Assembly (NCBI GenBank): GCA_965200005.1
Contig: OZ241331.1
Location: 2,914,001 to 2,978,000, forward strand
DNA from: Aldehydirespirator sp965200005
GTDB lineage: Bacteria; Actinomycetota; Acidimicrobiia; Acidimicrobiales; Aldehydirespiratoraceae
Length of the DNA: 64,000 nucleotides
Reading direction: 5' to 3'
Shown here: piece by piece, positions 17,270 to 26,703 of the stretch
How positions within the stretch are numbered: the first letter of the stretch is position 1
How the letters are laid out: each line of letters opens with the position of its first letter
The notes under the pieces: model-generated
Database searches by the model: none
Told to the model about the DNA's origin: nothing
The model's input: the letters and a program-made list of their open reading frames with translations, nothing else
Position numbers and translations under genes: made by a program

Positions 17270-18613
17270 CTAGAAGCCGATGCTCTCGTCGATGAACTCG
17301 TTAGTAACGAAGTCGCTAGGCACGATTCCAGGATCGACATCGAATCCAGCGGCAACAATCTTGTCGATCACACCTTGCAGGCGATCAAAGTCCATGTTGC
17401 CAACAGTGTTATCGGGACCGTTGCCAACAAGACCGAGATCCCCCAGGGTCATCACCGAGAAGTCCGCCAGTTCTGGGCTGTACGTCCAGAAGCTGTCAAA
17501 GGCAATTACTGATTCGACGATTATCTGGTTTGCAGGATCCGGATCGGTCATGAAATCGATAATTGACTGCTGCACAATCGGCACGAACCGCTCAAGGCAA
17601 TCACTCATCTCAGCAACAACTTCGGGGCGACCGGCCAGCGTCTGAGAATAGATCTCAAGACCGGCATCGTGGATCAACTCGAATGCAATCGGCTTGCCCC
17701 ACTCTTCGTAATTCATGTAACTCCACGGCGACTCTGAAGCGAAGCCCTGCTGTGCAATCCTGCCCTCTTCGGCAATCCAGCGTGCAGGTGAACCGTCATA
17801 GGAGGGGTCGATCTGATCGGCTGACAGCACGCCTTCGTTCACAAACACATCGATGAAGGTGCCGCCTCCAAACACATTGATGACCGTGCCAAGTTCGCCA
17901 AGGTCAGCAATCGATTCGACATCTGGATACACCTCGGGATCCCACTGAATGATCTGGGGGTTCTTCTCCAAAGGTGCTACGACCGACATGGTGGGCGTGT
18001 CGGCGTGGAAGATAACTGCCTCGTCCATGGACACATAAGCGAGATGGATCTCGGTATCCACATACATGCGAGCAGAGCCAGACGAGAACCCGATGGCAGG
18101 CCCACCGGCTCGGATCTCAATGTCGACGCCGGTGTCATGACCTGAAGCCATAAGGGTGCCACTGGTAATCATGTTGTTGACATCAAAGCTGTAATCGGCA
18201 CCCATCATCTGATACATGGCACCGTGTTCGGACTCGGGGAACCAGTCAGTCTGGATCACGATCGTGCTAGGGCACACTGACGCAAGGTCATAGGCGGCCA
18301 TCTCGTCCATCATCTCGGCCTCTTCGGCGGGCTCTTCGCTGACCATTTCTGCTTCGTCGTCTGGTGTCGCAGCTTCGGCTGCTGGCTCAGCTTCGGCCGC
18401 TGGTTCTGCTTCCTCCTCCATCATCGCATCGTCTGTGGAGTCCATGGCACCGTCATCTTCGTCGGCCATGGCTTCGTCACTGCTCGCAGAGCTTGCCGTG
18501 TCGTCAGTTGCGGCTGTTGTGGTTACGGGTTCGTCGTCACCACCACATGCCGCTGCTAGCAATAGCGCAGCTGCCAGCATGGCAATCAGCTTGGTACCCC
18601 GTTTGAAGTTCAT
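17270..18613 (-). CDS. Substrate-binding lipoprotein (ABC/TauT-like solute receptor)
   Basis: A 447-residue exported lipoprotein. The signal peptide with lipobox LLAAACGG puts the lipidated Cys at residue 23. It is followed by an acidic, Met/Ala/Glu-rich linker of about 80 residues that probably spaces the receptor from the membrane. The receptor domain starts near ASVCPSTIVIQTDWFPESEHGAMYQ, a pattern seen in NitT/TauT-type binding proteins. GAGGAGGTC upstream of the ATG is a good ribosome site. No permease or ATPase gene is adjacent, so its transporter must be encoded elsewhere or it serves as a sensor. Confidence 0.75.
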   Translation of the reverse strand: MNFKRGTKLIAMLAAALLLAAACGGDDEPVTTTAATDDTASSASSDEAMADEDDGAMDSTDDAMMEEEAEPAAEAEPAAEAATPDDEAEMVSEEPAEEAEMMDEMAAYDLASVCPSTIVIQTDWFPESEHGAMYQMMGADYSFDVNNMITSGTLMASGHDTGVDIEIRAGGPAIGFSSGSARMYVDTEIHLAYVSMDEAVIFHADTPTMSVVAPLEKNPQIIQWDPEVYPDVESIADLGELGTVINVFGGGTFIDVFVNEGVLSADQIDPSYDGSPARWIAEEGRIAQQGFASESPWSYMNYEEWGKPIAFELIHDAGLEIYSQTLAGRPEVVAEMSDCLERFVPIVQQSIIDFMTDPDPANQIIVESVIAFDSFWTYSPELADFSVMTLGDLGLVGNGPDNTVGNMDFDRLQGVIDKIVAAGFDVDPGIVPSDFVTNEFIDESIGF

Positions 18614-18704
18614 GTAAATGTGACCTCCTCGTCGACTTCATTGGGTCGGGCGCGCTAAGTCTCGCGCTCGGCCGCTACAGGAGAGAAATCGGCTGCGAGT
18701 TAGG

Positions 18705-20198
18705 TCAGACTCCCAGCAGCAGCATGAGCCCCACGACGGTGTAAATGATCATCACCGCAAGCATCGGATACTGGGAACGTATGGCTAGGCGGCGCGACCA
18801 GCGTTGCACGGCTATGTCGTGTGCTACCAGCACTCCCAGCACGTGGCCTATTGCAATTGCGGCGGTCTGGATCCAGGCGATCACATCTGGGGAGATCCAG
18901 GTGTAGTTGACTCTCCGGGTTGCGGTTCCAAATATGTCCCAGCCCTGACCAAACGGGTCAGAGATGTGGGCAAACATCAGTTGACCTTCAAGCAAGACGT
19001 AACTGAAGTAGTGCGCAATGGTGTATGCGGCTGCTATCGGGATTAGCGAAGCAACGAAAAGCTCCGATAGACTCCGCTCGCTCTCTCCGACGATGGCCGC
19101 CATAGCCGCGATCGCTGTTCGGTATAGAACATAAACGCACAGGATCACAAACACCAAACCAACCGTGTTGATTGCCGTTAACTGCCAGCCTGTGCGGTTC
19201 GCTGCTACATCAAGCCAGAAGGAACTTCTCCCTAGTCCGTCAAATGTGGTCGAACCCAACACCACTAGGACGAACGCAACTGCGCCCGGCTTTGTCGGCA
19301 GCACGGCTAAGCCAGCAAGTGGAGATCGCACCCTCCAGGCACCTTGATCGTCGCGATATAGCGGCGCCATGGCTGCGAGTTTGGTGAACAACACACCGAA
19401 CCCTTCGGCATCTCTCACCCAGCCAGCACCAAAGACCGCCGCGCCCGTGAGTATCGCGATTGTGTAAGCAGTGAGGAAGACACCGAGAACTCGTGGATTG
19501 GCATTGTCGTGATACGCGAGTTCCAGCCACACGAAAGCGAAGATCGCGGCAACGGCCCACCACTGATTCCCGTGACTTTGTTGAACTGAACTCAACCTTT
19601 GGCCGCTGGCCCGGGTGCGTAGCCACACGGCTGACGCGGCAATCGTTTCGAAGGGACTTAAGGCACGCCACACATCGCCAATCACTACAGACACGACCTG
19701 TAGAGCAACCCAGAACAAGATGTAGACCGCTACGGGTGCAATGTTGACTGCGGGGTTGGTATTGCCAAACAGTCCCGCGATTAGGAGCACTACTAGCGCG
19801 AACACGCCTACGGGACGAGCCGCTAAGGACAACGCCCGCATGATCTGTTGCAAGGCTCGTGGCAGTGCACGACCTTTTGAAGCTGCCTGCAGCCGGGGAA
19901 CATCCCAGAGCATGCCGAGCGCCACGAACGAAGCTGCCACCGCAAACGAGGCAGCCCAGGCGAGTTGCCAGGCAGGTACCGGCAGATCCACCCGGCCGCC
20001 AACACCGTGAGCCCACGCAGACGGCGCGGTGGCGACGACCGTTAGTAGTAACGACAGAGCAGCGACCCAGAGGTGTCTCACCCAGGTTCTGCGTCTGCGG
20101 TTTGGGGCTGTAGGTGACGTCGGGGCCTCGCGGCTTGCAGCGCGTCGCCTCTGGGCGCTGTCTTCACAGGCGCGCACGTCAGCGCCGTTTTTTCTCAA
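18705..20198 (-). CDS. Polytopic membrane protein (actinobacterial, annotated as fenitrothion-hydrolase-like)
   Basis: A 497-residue integral membrane protein. A basic N-terminal tail (about 1-40) is followed by a signal-anchor (WVAALSLLLTVVATAPSAWA), then AHGVGGRVDLPVPAWQ, a stretch that recurs in actinobacterial proteins sometimes labelled fenitrothion hydrolase. About ten further hydrophobic segments run to the C-terminus (AVMIIYTVVGLMLLLGV). No catalytic motif is visible, so the hydrolase name should not be taken as function. It lies 91 bases upstream of the lipoprotein gene on the same strand; a joint transport role is possible but not shown. Confidence 0.7.
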   Translation of the reverse strand: MRKNGADVRACEDSAQRRRAASREAPTSPTAPNRRRRTWVRHLWVAALSLLLTVVATAPSAWAHGVGGRVDLPVPAWQLAWAASFAVAASFVALGMLWDVPRLQAASKGRALPRALQQIMRALSLAARPVGVFALVVLLIAGLFGNTNPAVNIAPVAVYILFWVALQVVSVVIGDVWRALSPFETIAASAVWLRTRASGQRLSSVQQSHGNQWWAVAAIFAFVWLELAYHDNANPRVLGVFLTAYTIAILTGAAVFGAGWVRDAEGFGVLFTKLAAMAPLYRDDQGAWRVRSPLAGLAVLPTKPGAVAFVLVVLGSTTFDGLGRSSFWLDVAANRTGWQLTAINTVGLVFVILCVYVLYRTAIAAMAAIVGESERSLSELFVASLIPIAAAYTIAHYFSYVLLEGQLMFAHISDPFGQGWDIFGTATRRVNYTWISPDVIAWIQTAAIAIGHVLGVLVAHDIAVQRWSRRLAIRSQYPMLAVMIIYTVVGLMLLLGV

Positions 20199-20292
20199 CT
20201 TTTTCTCAACATCCGCTACAAGACCCCTCGCCTCACAATAGTGTCGTCAGCTTCGCCAGGGCCACTTAACGCAGTACAAACGGTTGTGAGAG

Positions 20293-20366
20293 TGGGCGAT
20301 ACTGGACTTGAACCAGTGACCTCTGCCGTGTGAAGGCAGCGCTCTAGCCAGCTGAGCTAATCGCCC
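20293..20366 (-). tRNA. tRNA-Val (CAC)
   Basis: A 74-base cloverleaf. Acceptor GGGCGAT pairs with ATCGCCC, discriminator A. The anticodon stem CTGCC/GGCAG encloses the loop TTCACAC with U33 and anticodon CAC. The T-arm is ACTGG TTCAAGT CCAGT. Reads GTG, a frequent valine codon here. CCA is not encoded. Confidence 0.95.
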
Positions 20367-20489
20367 GCGAACGGATGAGACTAGCAGCATTGTCACAGGC
20401 GAGACGGTGCGAGTTTGACCTCCCTGAAGCGTGCGAACGCTAAGTCGTTGTTTCGGTTCAACGTGAGTGCCCTGGACTCGGCGGTGGCG

Positions 20490-21419
20490 TTAGGAGCGGG
20501 CAGCGGCGAGCCGTAGCGATCGGTCAATCACGGTTCTGTCTCCTAGTAGGTGGCGCAGGTGCCGCTCGAGCCCTCCAATGGGATACAGGTTCTGTGGTGC
20601 TCGGGGATCCTTGTGTGGCTCGCTGGCATACGGCGGCAGTGTTGCTGTTACCGCATCAGCCTTTTGGCAAGCCTCACTTGCTGTTCCATATCCCGGTAAC
20701 TCGCATCGCACCACCCCTGACATGGGATGTACCACGTCTCCTGGAAGCCGCATGTACCACGACCAACTCTGGAACTGCGAACCAGTGAGCAAGAACAATG
20801 GTGTTCGCTGACCTGCTGACAATTGGCCGATCACTTGTTGTAATGGATCGTTCAGGTAGCGACGGTGATGAGTCTTGATATAGCCCACGCCGTTGATGGT
20901 GCTGCGTCCTCGGAGTGGCCCGTCGAAAATGATCATTTCAGCTGTTGATGCAGCACCAGCAGCAATCTCTGCTTCAAGGTCTGCCATAGCTCTGTGGATA
21001 CCTGTGTTGAGGTCTTCGGGAGAGTCACTTGCGGTGGCAAAGAACTCATAGGCACCGTGGCGGGTGCCAATTGGCCCGGCAGTGTTACCCGACGGAGCGA
21101 ACACATACCGGCGAACGAGTATTCGCTCAACGCTTGCCCGTGCGCCTCGGCAAAGCACTGTGCCGGCCGCTACGGAAGCACAAACACCTGCTCGTGTCTG
21201 CTCACCGTCACTAATCCAGACGCGAGCATCACTGCGGCGAACCCCATCCACAAACACAACCGAGTCAGGTCGATCTGGTCGTGGTGAAGGATCCAGTGGC
21301 GTCCAGTCGTCGGCGGCTCGCTCCACGTCGACATCAATGTTGTGATCAGTCTGACTGTCTATTCCAAAGTCGGTGGACACGTCATACTCAGGCGACCAGG
21401 AGTCGACGACGAACTTCAC
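20490..21419 (-). CDS. nurA: NurA-domain nuclease
   Basis: A 309-residue protein with the NurA fold, an RNase H-like 5'-3' nuclease that works with HerA in DNA end resection. The first catalytic Asp is in VVFVDGVRRSDARV, and the acidic/aromatic later motifs include MIIFDGPLRGRS and YIKTHHRRYL (the family has a conserved second Asp and Lys in this area). GTG at 21419 directly abuts the stop of sbcC and is preceded by AAGGAGG 5 bases away, a strong ribosome site. Last gene of the herA-sbcD-sbcC-nurA operon. Confidence 0.83.
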   Translation of the reverse strand: MKFVVDSWSPEYDVSTDFGIDSQTDHNIDVDVERAADDWTPLDPSPRPDRPDSVVFVDGVRRSDARVWISDGEQTRAGVCASVAAGTVLCRGARASVERILVRRYVFAPSGNTAGPIGTRHGAYEFFATASDSPEDLNTGIHRAMADLEAEIAAGAASTAEMIIFDGPLRGRSTINGVGYIKTHHRRYLNDPLQQVIGQLSAGQRTPLFLLTGSQFQSWSWYMRLPGDVVHPMSGVVRCELPGYGTASEACQKADAVTATLPPYASEPHKDPRAPQNLYPIGGLERHLRHLLGDRTVIDRSLRLAAARS

Positions 21420-23801
21420 CTAGCCCTCCTTGCGATCTACCGATGATGACTCTGAGGTCTTAGTGACTTCGAAACGCACCGGCATTCGCTCGGCGAGTTC
21501 AGGGATGTGCGTTACCACGCACACCATCCGCCCTGCAGCGCCCAGTCCCTCAATAGCGGCGGCTACTACATCGAGAACTTCGGCATCGAGGGTGCCAAAT
21601 CCTTCGTCTAGGAAGAGCGACTCGAGCCCCGGAGCGCCTTCGGGTGCCATCTCGGCCTGGCTATCTGTGAGGGCGAGTGCGAGGGCAAGGCTGGCGAGGA
21701 ACGTTTCACCACCCGAGAGTGTCCGGGCGCCACGCACCTCGTTGCCGTTGGAGTGATCACAGATCAGGAACGATGTCCCGTCAGCTGCGAAGGAGTACCT
21801 ATCACTGGACAGTTCCAATAGGCGTTTGCTGGCGCGTTCGGTGAGGGTCGCCACGGCTTCTTCCATGAGCCAACTCTCGAAGCCGTTCGACTGCAGCAGA
21901 CGACCGAGATCGGCTGACACGATTCGTCGGGTCTCGACCTCCTTGCGGCGAGCCAGCAGCTTTTGCCTTGCTTCTCGTTTGTCGACAGCGTCACGATGGT
22001 CGCGTTCGGCACCCGTGATGGCCTGAGCCATACCTACGGCTAGCCGTTCAAAGTCACCAGCGGGCTCGAAGTAATCCGCACATAGGGCGCGCGCCTGTTC
22101 CATCAAGCGCTGCTCTTCTCGGCGTGACGATGCTGCTGCGGCTTGGGCCGTGACCAGGTCGTCTCTCACACCCAGAGTCGTGTCCTGTGCCCACGCCGCA
22201 AATTCCTGCCAGTCGATCAGCAGCGACGCACCGGGCTGCGGTGGCGACAGCTCCACCAAACCATCCCGTGCCTTGGTGAGCAGACGGCGAGCCTTCCGTT
22301 CTCGACCTTCGAGACCTGCTAGCGCACGTCTTGCTTTGGAGACGTTGTGCAAAGCCGACCGCTCCGCATCCTCTGCCTCGCGCAGTTCGGTGGCTAGCTG
22401 TGCAGCGCCTATCAGCTGCTCGTTGACCTCGCTCACCTCGGGAGCGGCCGCGAGCTGTCGGGCTTGAGCGGCGACTCGTCTGCTGTGTGCTTTTCGTACC
22501 GCCGCGATGCGCGCTTTTGCTTCGGTCGCACGTTGCAGGTGGCCGCGGGCTGCCTCCCGCTCTTTGGCCATTCGCTCGAAGCGGGTCTTGACCTCTTGCA
22601 CTTTGATGTCGGCGGGGTGATGCGGCAGTTCATGAACGTTTTGGTGACAGACAGGACACTTCTCGCCCACCCGCAGTGACCCCGCTAGGACTGCAGCGCT
22701 GTTCTGGGTTGTGTGGCGCTCAAGCTCCGACTGAGCTTCCTGTAGGCGCCTGTGAGCATCGTTGTCGGCTTGGCTGGCTCTTTCGGCGGCTGTGATGGCG
22801 TCCATCTCGTCGGTCTCGAGCTGCTCAAGTTGCGATTGGAGATCCGAGAACTGCTCGTATTCTTTGAGAATTGCCCTGCAAGCTGCCACATCTGGGCCCT
22901 TGTTTACCGCTGATCGTGCCTCCACCGTGACAGAGGAGGCGGCTTGATGTGCCGCTTCAGCAACTGTCAAGCTTGCGGTTGCGATTTCTATATCGGAGGC
23001 GGCTGTGAGCGCGTCCCTAGGCACGGTCGTGCAAGCCTTAAGCCGCTGTTGCAGGCTCTCTAAGCGTTCCGCCTCGTTTTGGCTGGCGTTTACCTTCTCA
23101 GCATTCTCGCTCGACATGTCACGAAGTGATTCGAGTTCGCTTTGAGCGGTGGCCATGGCTTGCAGCTTTGACTTCAGCTCCTTGATCTGTTGCTTGGTGG
23201 GAGCATCTGCTGCTAGCAGGTTGTCAAGTTCTTCGAGTCGCGCCGCTGCTGCCCTTGATCTTTTGCGAGCTTCTATACCGACGCGCGAGTAGACGCCTAG
23301 GTCGAGCAGGTGCCGCAGCAGTTCCTGGCGATCACTTGCCTTGTCGTGTAGGAACTGTGCGAAGCGGCCTTGTGGCAACACGACCGTGCGGGTGAACCGG
23401 CTGAAGTTGAGCCCGAGCAACTCTTCAACCTTTTTGCCCATTTCACTGGCGCGCCCGGCCAGGACTCTCTCGCCACTCTCTAGCCGGGCTTCTTTGGTTG
23501 TGGCTCCCGTAGCGGTTGTGCGCCGGACAACACGCACTGCCGTATAGGGCTTGCCGGCGACTTCGAAGTCAAGTGCGATCCGGGCTTCGGCGGAGACTTG
23601 GTTGATGACCGGTGCCACGAGCGAGGCATTGTCATAGCGGGCAACGCTTCCGAAGAGCGCAAAGGTCAGACCATCGATGATCGTTGATTTGCCGGAGCCT
23701 GTTGGCCCGACTATGGCTGCAAGTTCAACGTCCGAGAAGTCGACGACCGTGAGATCACGGAAGGCTGCAAAGCCCTTCATCGTTAGTTTGACGGGCCTCA
23801 C
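21420..23801 (-). CDS. sbcC: SbcC/Rad50-type SMC ATPase
   Basis: ATPase subunit of the Mre11-Rad50 (SbcDC) nuclease, which clears hairpins and blocked DNA ends. The protein has 793 residues, shorter than E. coli SbcC (about 1050) and nearer archaeal Rad50. Walker A is GPTGSGKSTIIDGLTFALFG, then two coiled-coil arms, with the zinc hook CPVCHQ at about residue 380 between them. The C-terminal lobe has the signature LSGGETFLASLALALAL and Walker B/D-loop LFLDEGFGTLD. GTG at 23801 overlaps the sbcD stop as GTGA. Confidence 0.92.
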   Translation of the reverse strand: MRPVKLTMKGFAAFRDLTVVDFSDVELAAIVGPTGSGKSTIIDGLTFALFGSVARYDNASLVAPVINQVSAEARIALDFEVAGKPYTAVRVVRRTTATGATTKEARLESGERVLAGRASEMGKKVEELLGLNFSRFTRTVVLPQGRFAQFLHDKASDRQELLRHLLDLGVYSRVGIEARKRSRAAAARLEELDNLLAADAPTKQQIKELKSKLQAMATAQSELESLRDMSSENAEKVNASQNEAERLESLQQRLKACTTVPRDALTAASDIEIATASLTVAEAAHQAASSVTVEARSAVNKGPDVAACRAILKEYEQFSDLQSQLEQLETDEMDAITAAERASQADNDAHRRLQEAQSELERHTTQNSAAVLAGSLRVGEKCPVCHQNVHELPHHPADIKVQEVKTRFERMAKEREAARGHLQRATEAKARIAAVRKAHSRRVAAQARQLAAAPEVSEVNEQLIGAAQLATELREAEDAERSALHNVSKARRALAGLEGRERKARRLLTKARDGLVELSPPQPGASLLIDWQEFAAWAQDTTLGVRDDLVTAQAAAASSRREEQRLMEQARALCADYFEPAGDFERLAVGMAQAITGAERDHRDAVDKREARQKLLARRKEVETRRIVSADLGRLLQSNGFESWLMEEAVATLTERASKRLLELSSDRYSFAADGTSFLICDHSNGNEVRGARTLSGGETFLASLALALALTDSQAEMAPEGAPGLESLFLDEGFGTLDAEVLDVVAAAIEGLGAAGRMVCVVTHIPELAERMPVRFEVTKTSESSSVDRKEG

Positions 23802-24994
23802 CGGCTGTCTGCCTTGCTAGCGGCGAGGGCTCGGCCGGAGCCTTGTTGGTCTTCGAGCAACTCTTTGAACAACTCGCGCACCCGATCATCGGCGACGTTG
23901 CGCTCGGAGAGGAAGGCATCGAAGAGTTCGATTGAACTCCTGCCGGTACGTGATGGCTTGCGGATGGTTTGCTTTGGGCCGCCAGTAATGCGGACATCGA
24001 CGACTCGCTCGCCGTGCGCGCCGAGCAGTTCCCGGACTCGATCAGCGATCCCTGCACTATGTGGCTCTCGCAGATTCACTCGCAGCCACGGTTGGCCTGT
24101 TATCTCGGTGGCGTGTGCTTCTACCTCTTCCAAGCTGCCCTCAAGGGTTTGCAAGTCGCGACCGCCAGATAGGGGCAGCGGCTTTACCTTGGGCGGCAGT
24201 CCGGGTTGTACTTCCACGAGGTTCACTTGTTTGGCCTGTTGCTGCTCACCGAAATCGAGTTGTAGCGGCGATCCGCAATAGTGGATCGGGCAGGCGCCCC
24301 GCACCACCTGCGGACGGTGGATGTGGCCGAGCGCCACATAACTTGCCGTTGCTGGGAACGCTTGTGGGCTGAGGGCGTATTCGTCGATGAAATGCACGTC
24401 ACGCTCACCTGTGCCACGGGTGCTGCCGTCCACAAAGGCGTGCGCCATGATCACGTTGACACTGTCTGCCCGGAAACTGTTCGACAAGTCTTTGAGTATG
24501 AGCCCTAGGCGGTTGGCGTAACTTTGGGCTCGCTCATACGCCTGGGCTTCCATCAGGTCGCGGGCTCGCACGACGCCGCGCTGTGACACGAACGGGAGCA
24601 TCGCCAGCCGCAACAGTTCACCGGAGCGGGTTCGCGATTCGATAACTCCCCCGTTGTTGGGAGCAGCCGGTGCTGCTAGCACACGTATTCGCTGGGATGC
24701 GGCAAAAACTGGAGCGACGGCGTTCAATTTTCTAGCGTTGTCGTGATTGCCGGCGATCACAGCGACTTCGGCGCCTGTTCCGGCGAGGTCGAGCAGGGCT
24801 CGGTACACGATCGACTCGGCCTCGGCCGATGGACTTGCCGTCTCAAACAGGTCACCTGCAACCAGCACAACGTCAACCGAGTGTTGGCGACAGTAGGTGA
24901 CGATCTCATCGAACACAGCGCGATGCTCATCGGCGCGACTGTGACCTCGGATCGCCTTGCCCACATGCCAATCGCTGGTGTGCAGCAACCTCAT
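23798..24994 (-). CDS. sbcD: SbcD/Mre11-type nuclease
   Basis: Metallophosphoesterase subunit of the SbcDC complex. From the ATG at 24994 it has 398 residues. All phosphoesterase metal motifs are present: LLHTSDWHVGK, VVLVAGDLFE, VIAGNHDN and the later ALGHIHRPQ. The capping and Rad50-binding C-terminus follows. This start sits in an ATGA overlap with the upstream herA stop; longer in-frame starts would extend 90 bases into herA and are unlikely. Confidence 0.93.
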   Translation of the reverse strand: MRLLHTSDWHVGKAIRGHSRADEHRAVFDEIVTYCRQHSVDVVLVAGDLFETASPSAEAESIVYRALLDLAGTGAEVAVIAGNHDNARKLNAVAPVFAASQRIRVLAAPAAPNNGGVIESRTRSGELLRLAMLPFVSQRGVVRARDLMEAQAYERAQSYANRLGLILKDLSNSFRADSVNVIMAHAFVDGSTRGTGERDVHFIDEYALSPQAFPATASYVALGHIHRPQVVRGACPIHYCGSPLQLDFGEQQQAKQVNLVEVQPGLPPKVKPLPLSGGRDLQTLEGSLEEVEAHATEITGQPWLRVNLREPHSAGIADRVRELLGAHGERVVDVRITGGPKQTIRKPSRTGRSSIELFDAFLSERNVADDRVRELFKELLEDQQGSGRALAASKADSR

Positions 24995-26703
24995 GTCAGG
25001 TCTCCATAGAGGTCGTCTGGCAGGGCCGAGAATCTCGTTGATGGCCCTTGAGTGAGATCTGCCTCGGCTGATCGTGTCGCCCACGCCGGGAACGGGAACT
25101 CGATCAGTAGCGGTACCGGAAGGCGAGGTTGGGACACGTACATTGAGCCGGGCTTGAGGATCGTGGCACGTTGTCGTTGAATGGTGGGCAGGAACCCGTA
25201 TTGATCTCTGCCAGCTTCGGCGCTGTCGAGCCGCCCGACTACCCGGATGGCACTGTTGGCTACAACTCGACGCTCGACTTCGCTGGCAGTTTGCTGGGCT
25301 CCGAGCAGGATGATCCCGAGGCTGCGACCACGCTCGGCGACATCGAGCAGGATCTCTTTGATGGGACTGCTGCTATCTCTAGGGGCGTATTTGTTGAGTT
25401 CGTCCAGCACCACGAATTGCAGTGGTTTGGCGATGCCACTGCGTTCTTTGGCTTCGAAGGCTTGACGCAACACGACTCCGACGACGAAGCGCTTGGCCCG
25501 ATCGTGTAGTTGGTGAATGTCCACGACTGTGAGTTGGTTGGCGTCAAGGTCGATCGCATGGGCGGCGGAGTCGTCGACATCGGCACGGATTAGGTGCCTC
25601 ACATGGCGAACCGAGGCGTGCAACCTGCGCACGAACGCGTTGATGGTGCCGCTGCCAATTGCTCGGCCCGTCCAGCGCGGATCGGGCGATTCGTCTGGGT
25701 CATCGGGGATTAGTTGACGTTCAATGGCGTCGACTAGATCTTCGAACCGGCGGATCGTTCTGTTGCCGACACGCACCGACCCGTCAGATCGCGCTGACTG
25801 GTTCGCACACTTAGCTAGTTGTGCGGCGACTGACTGCACCACGATTGTGTAGTGCTGGCGTTCGTCTTGAGCGTCCGCAAACAGGAACGGCAGAAGTTGC
25901 TGTGAGCAGAAGTCACTGATTGTCCAGAAGAACGGTGTGACGCCGAGATGTCTGGCACCTGTCGCCGGCGTTGCGTTGGGGTCATGGGGTCGAGGTGGAG
26001 CTAGCACTCCAACGGAGCGGAACGGAGCAGCCTGAAGCCCGAGCGCCTGGTAGCGGTTGCGTTGCGTGTCGTCGAGTTGCGTGTTGGGGTGATCGAGGAA
26101 CAGCAGATCCTCACCTTTGACGTTGAAGATGAGGCCCTTGGTGTGCATTGCTTCTGCCCCGAGCACACCGGAGTTGAAGAGCGAGTAGAGCAGGAACGTG
26201 GCGTAGCTGGTCTTTGTTGCAACACCGGAGATCCCGCTGATGTTGACATGCGCGCCTTTGGTGCCATCCACGAAGTCAAGATCCAAGAAGATCGGCTCGT
26301 CGTCACGGCTCAACCCTGCTGGGAGTCGTCGCTTGACTTCGTCAAGATCAAGCGCCTTGTCGCGCTCTTCGTCGGTGGCCCGTCGAACCTCGGATCCGGG
26401 GAGAGGAGGCACGAAGGTCTCCGGCACAACCCGGGTGAGTTGAACCTTGGCCGATTCGCTGACCTCGGCCGGATAGAGGCCCTTAACGATCAAGAACACA
26501 TCGGTGTCCTGGTTCGCGCCCTCATGCCGAGCCCGCATCTGACCAACGATGCCGTAGAGCGTGACCATCTCGCCATTAGGCAGCCACCGATCGACCGCCA
26601 CCACGTCATCAAGTTGCAGTTGAGCATCCGGGTCAAGAGCGACCCAAAACTCCAAAGGCGTAGCGTCCTCAGTCCCAAGGACCCGACCAACTACGTCGCC
26701 CAT
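24991..26703 (-). CDS. herA: HerA-like DNA-end-resection translocase
   Basis: A FtsK/HerA-superfamily ATPase of 570 residues. The N-terminal HAS-barrel (GRVLGTEDATPLEFWVALDP, about 1-120) is followed by the motor. The P-loop is GISGVATKTS: the GKT core is present but the loop is longer than usual and lacks one Gly. Walker B is FVVLDELNKYAP, and an arginine-finger-like AVERGRSLGIILLGAQQ follows. It would pump DNA ends to NurA. First gene of the four-gene operon; upstream sequence to 27177 holds its promoter but none can be pinpointed. Confidence 0.85.
   Translation of the reverse strand: MGDVVGRVLGTEDATPLEFWVALDPDAQLQLDDVVAVDRWLPNGEMVTLYGIVGQMRARHEGANQDTDVFLIVKGLYPAEVSESAKVQLTRVVPETFVPPLPGSEVRRATDEERDKALDLDEVKRRLPAGLSRDDEPIFLDLDFVDGTKGAHVNISGISGVATKTSYATFLLYSLFNSGVLGAEAMHTKGLIFNVKGEDLLFLDHPNTQLDDTQRNRYQALGLQAAPFRSVGVLAPPRPHDPNATPATGARHLGVTPFFWTISDFCSQQLLPFLFADAQDERQHYTIVVQSVAAQLAKCANQSARSDGSVRVGNRTIRRFEDLVDAIERQLIPDDPDESPDPRWTGRAIGSGTINAFVRRLHASVRHVRHLIRADVDDSAAHAIDLDANQLTVVDIHQLHDRAKRFVVGVVLRQAFEAKERSGIAKPLQFVVLDELNKYAPRDSSSPIKEILLDVAERGRSLGIILLGAQQTASEVERRVVANSAIRVVGRLDSAEAGRDQYGFLPTIQRQRATILKPGSMYVSQPRLPVPLLIEFPFPAWATRSAEADLTQGPSTRFSALPDDLYGDLT

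Noticed and set aside
18705..20198. Organophosphate hydrolase activity from the common label fenitrothion hydrolase
   Set aside because: The protein is a polytopic membrane protein without any recognisable hydrolase or metal-binding motif.
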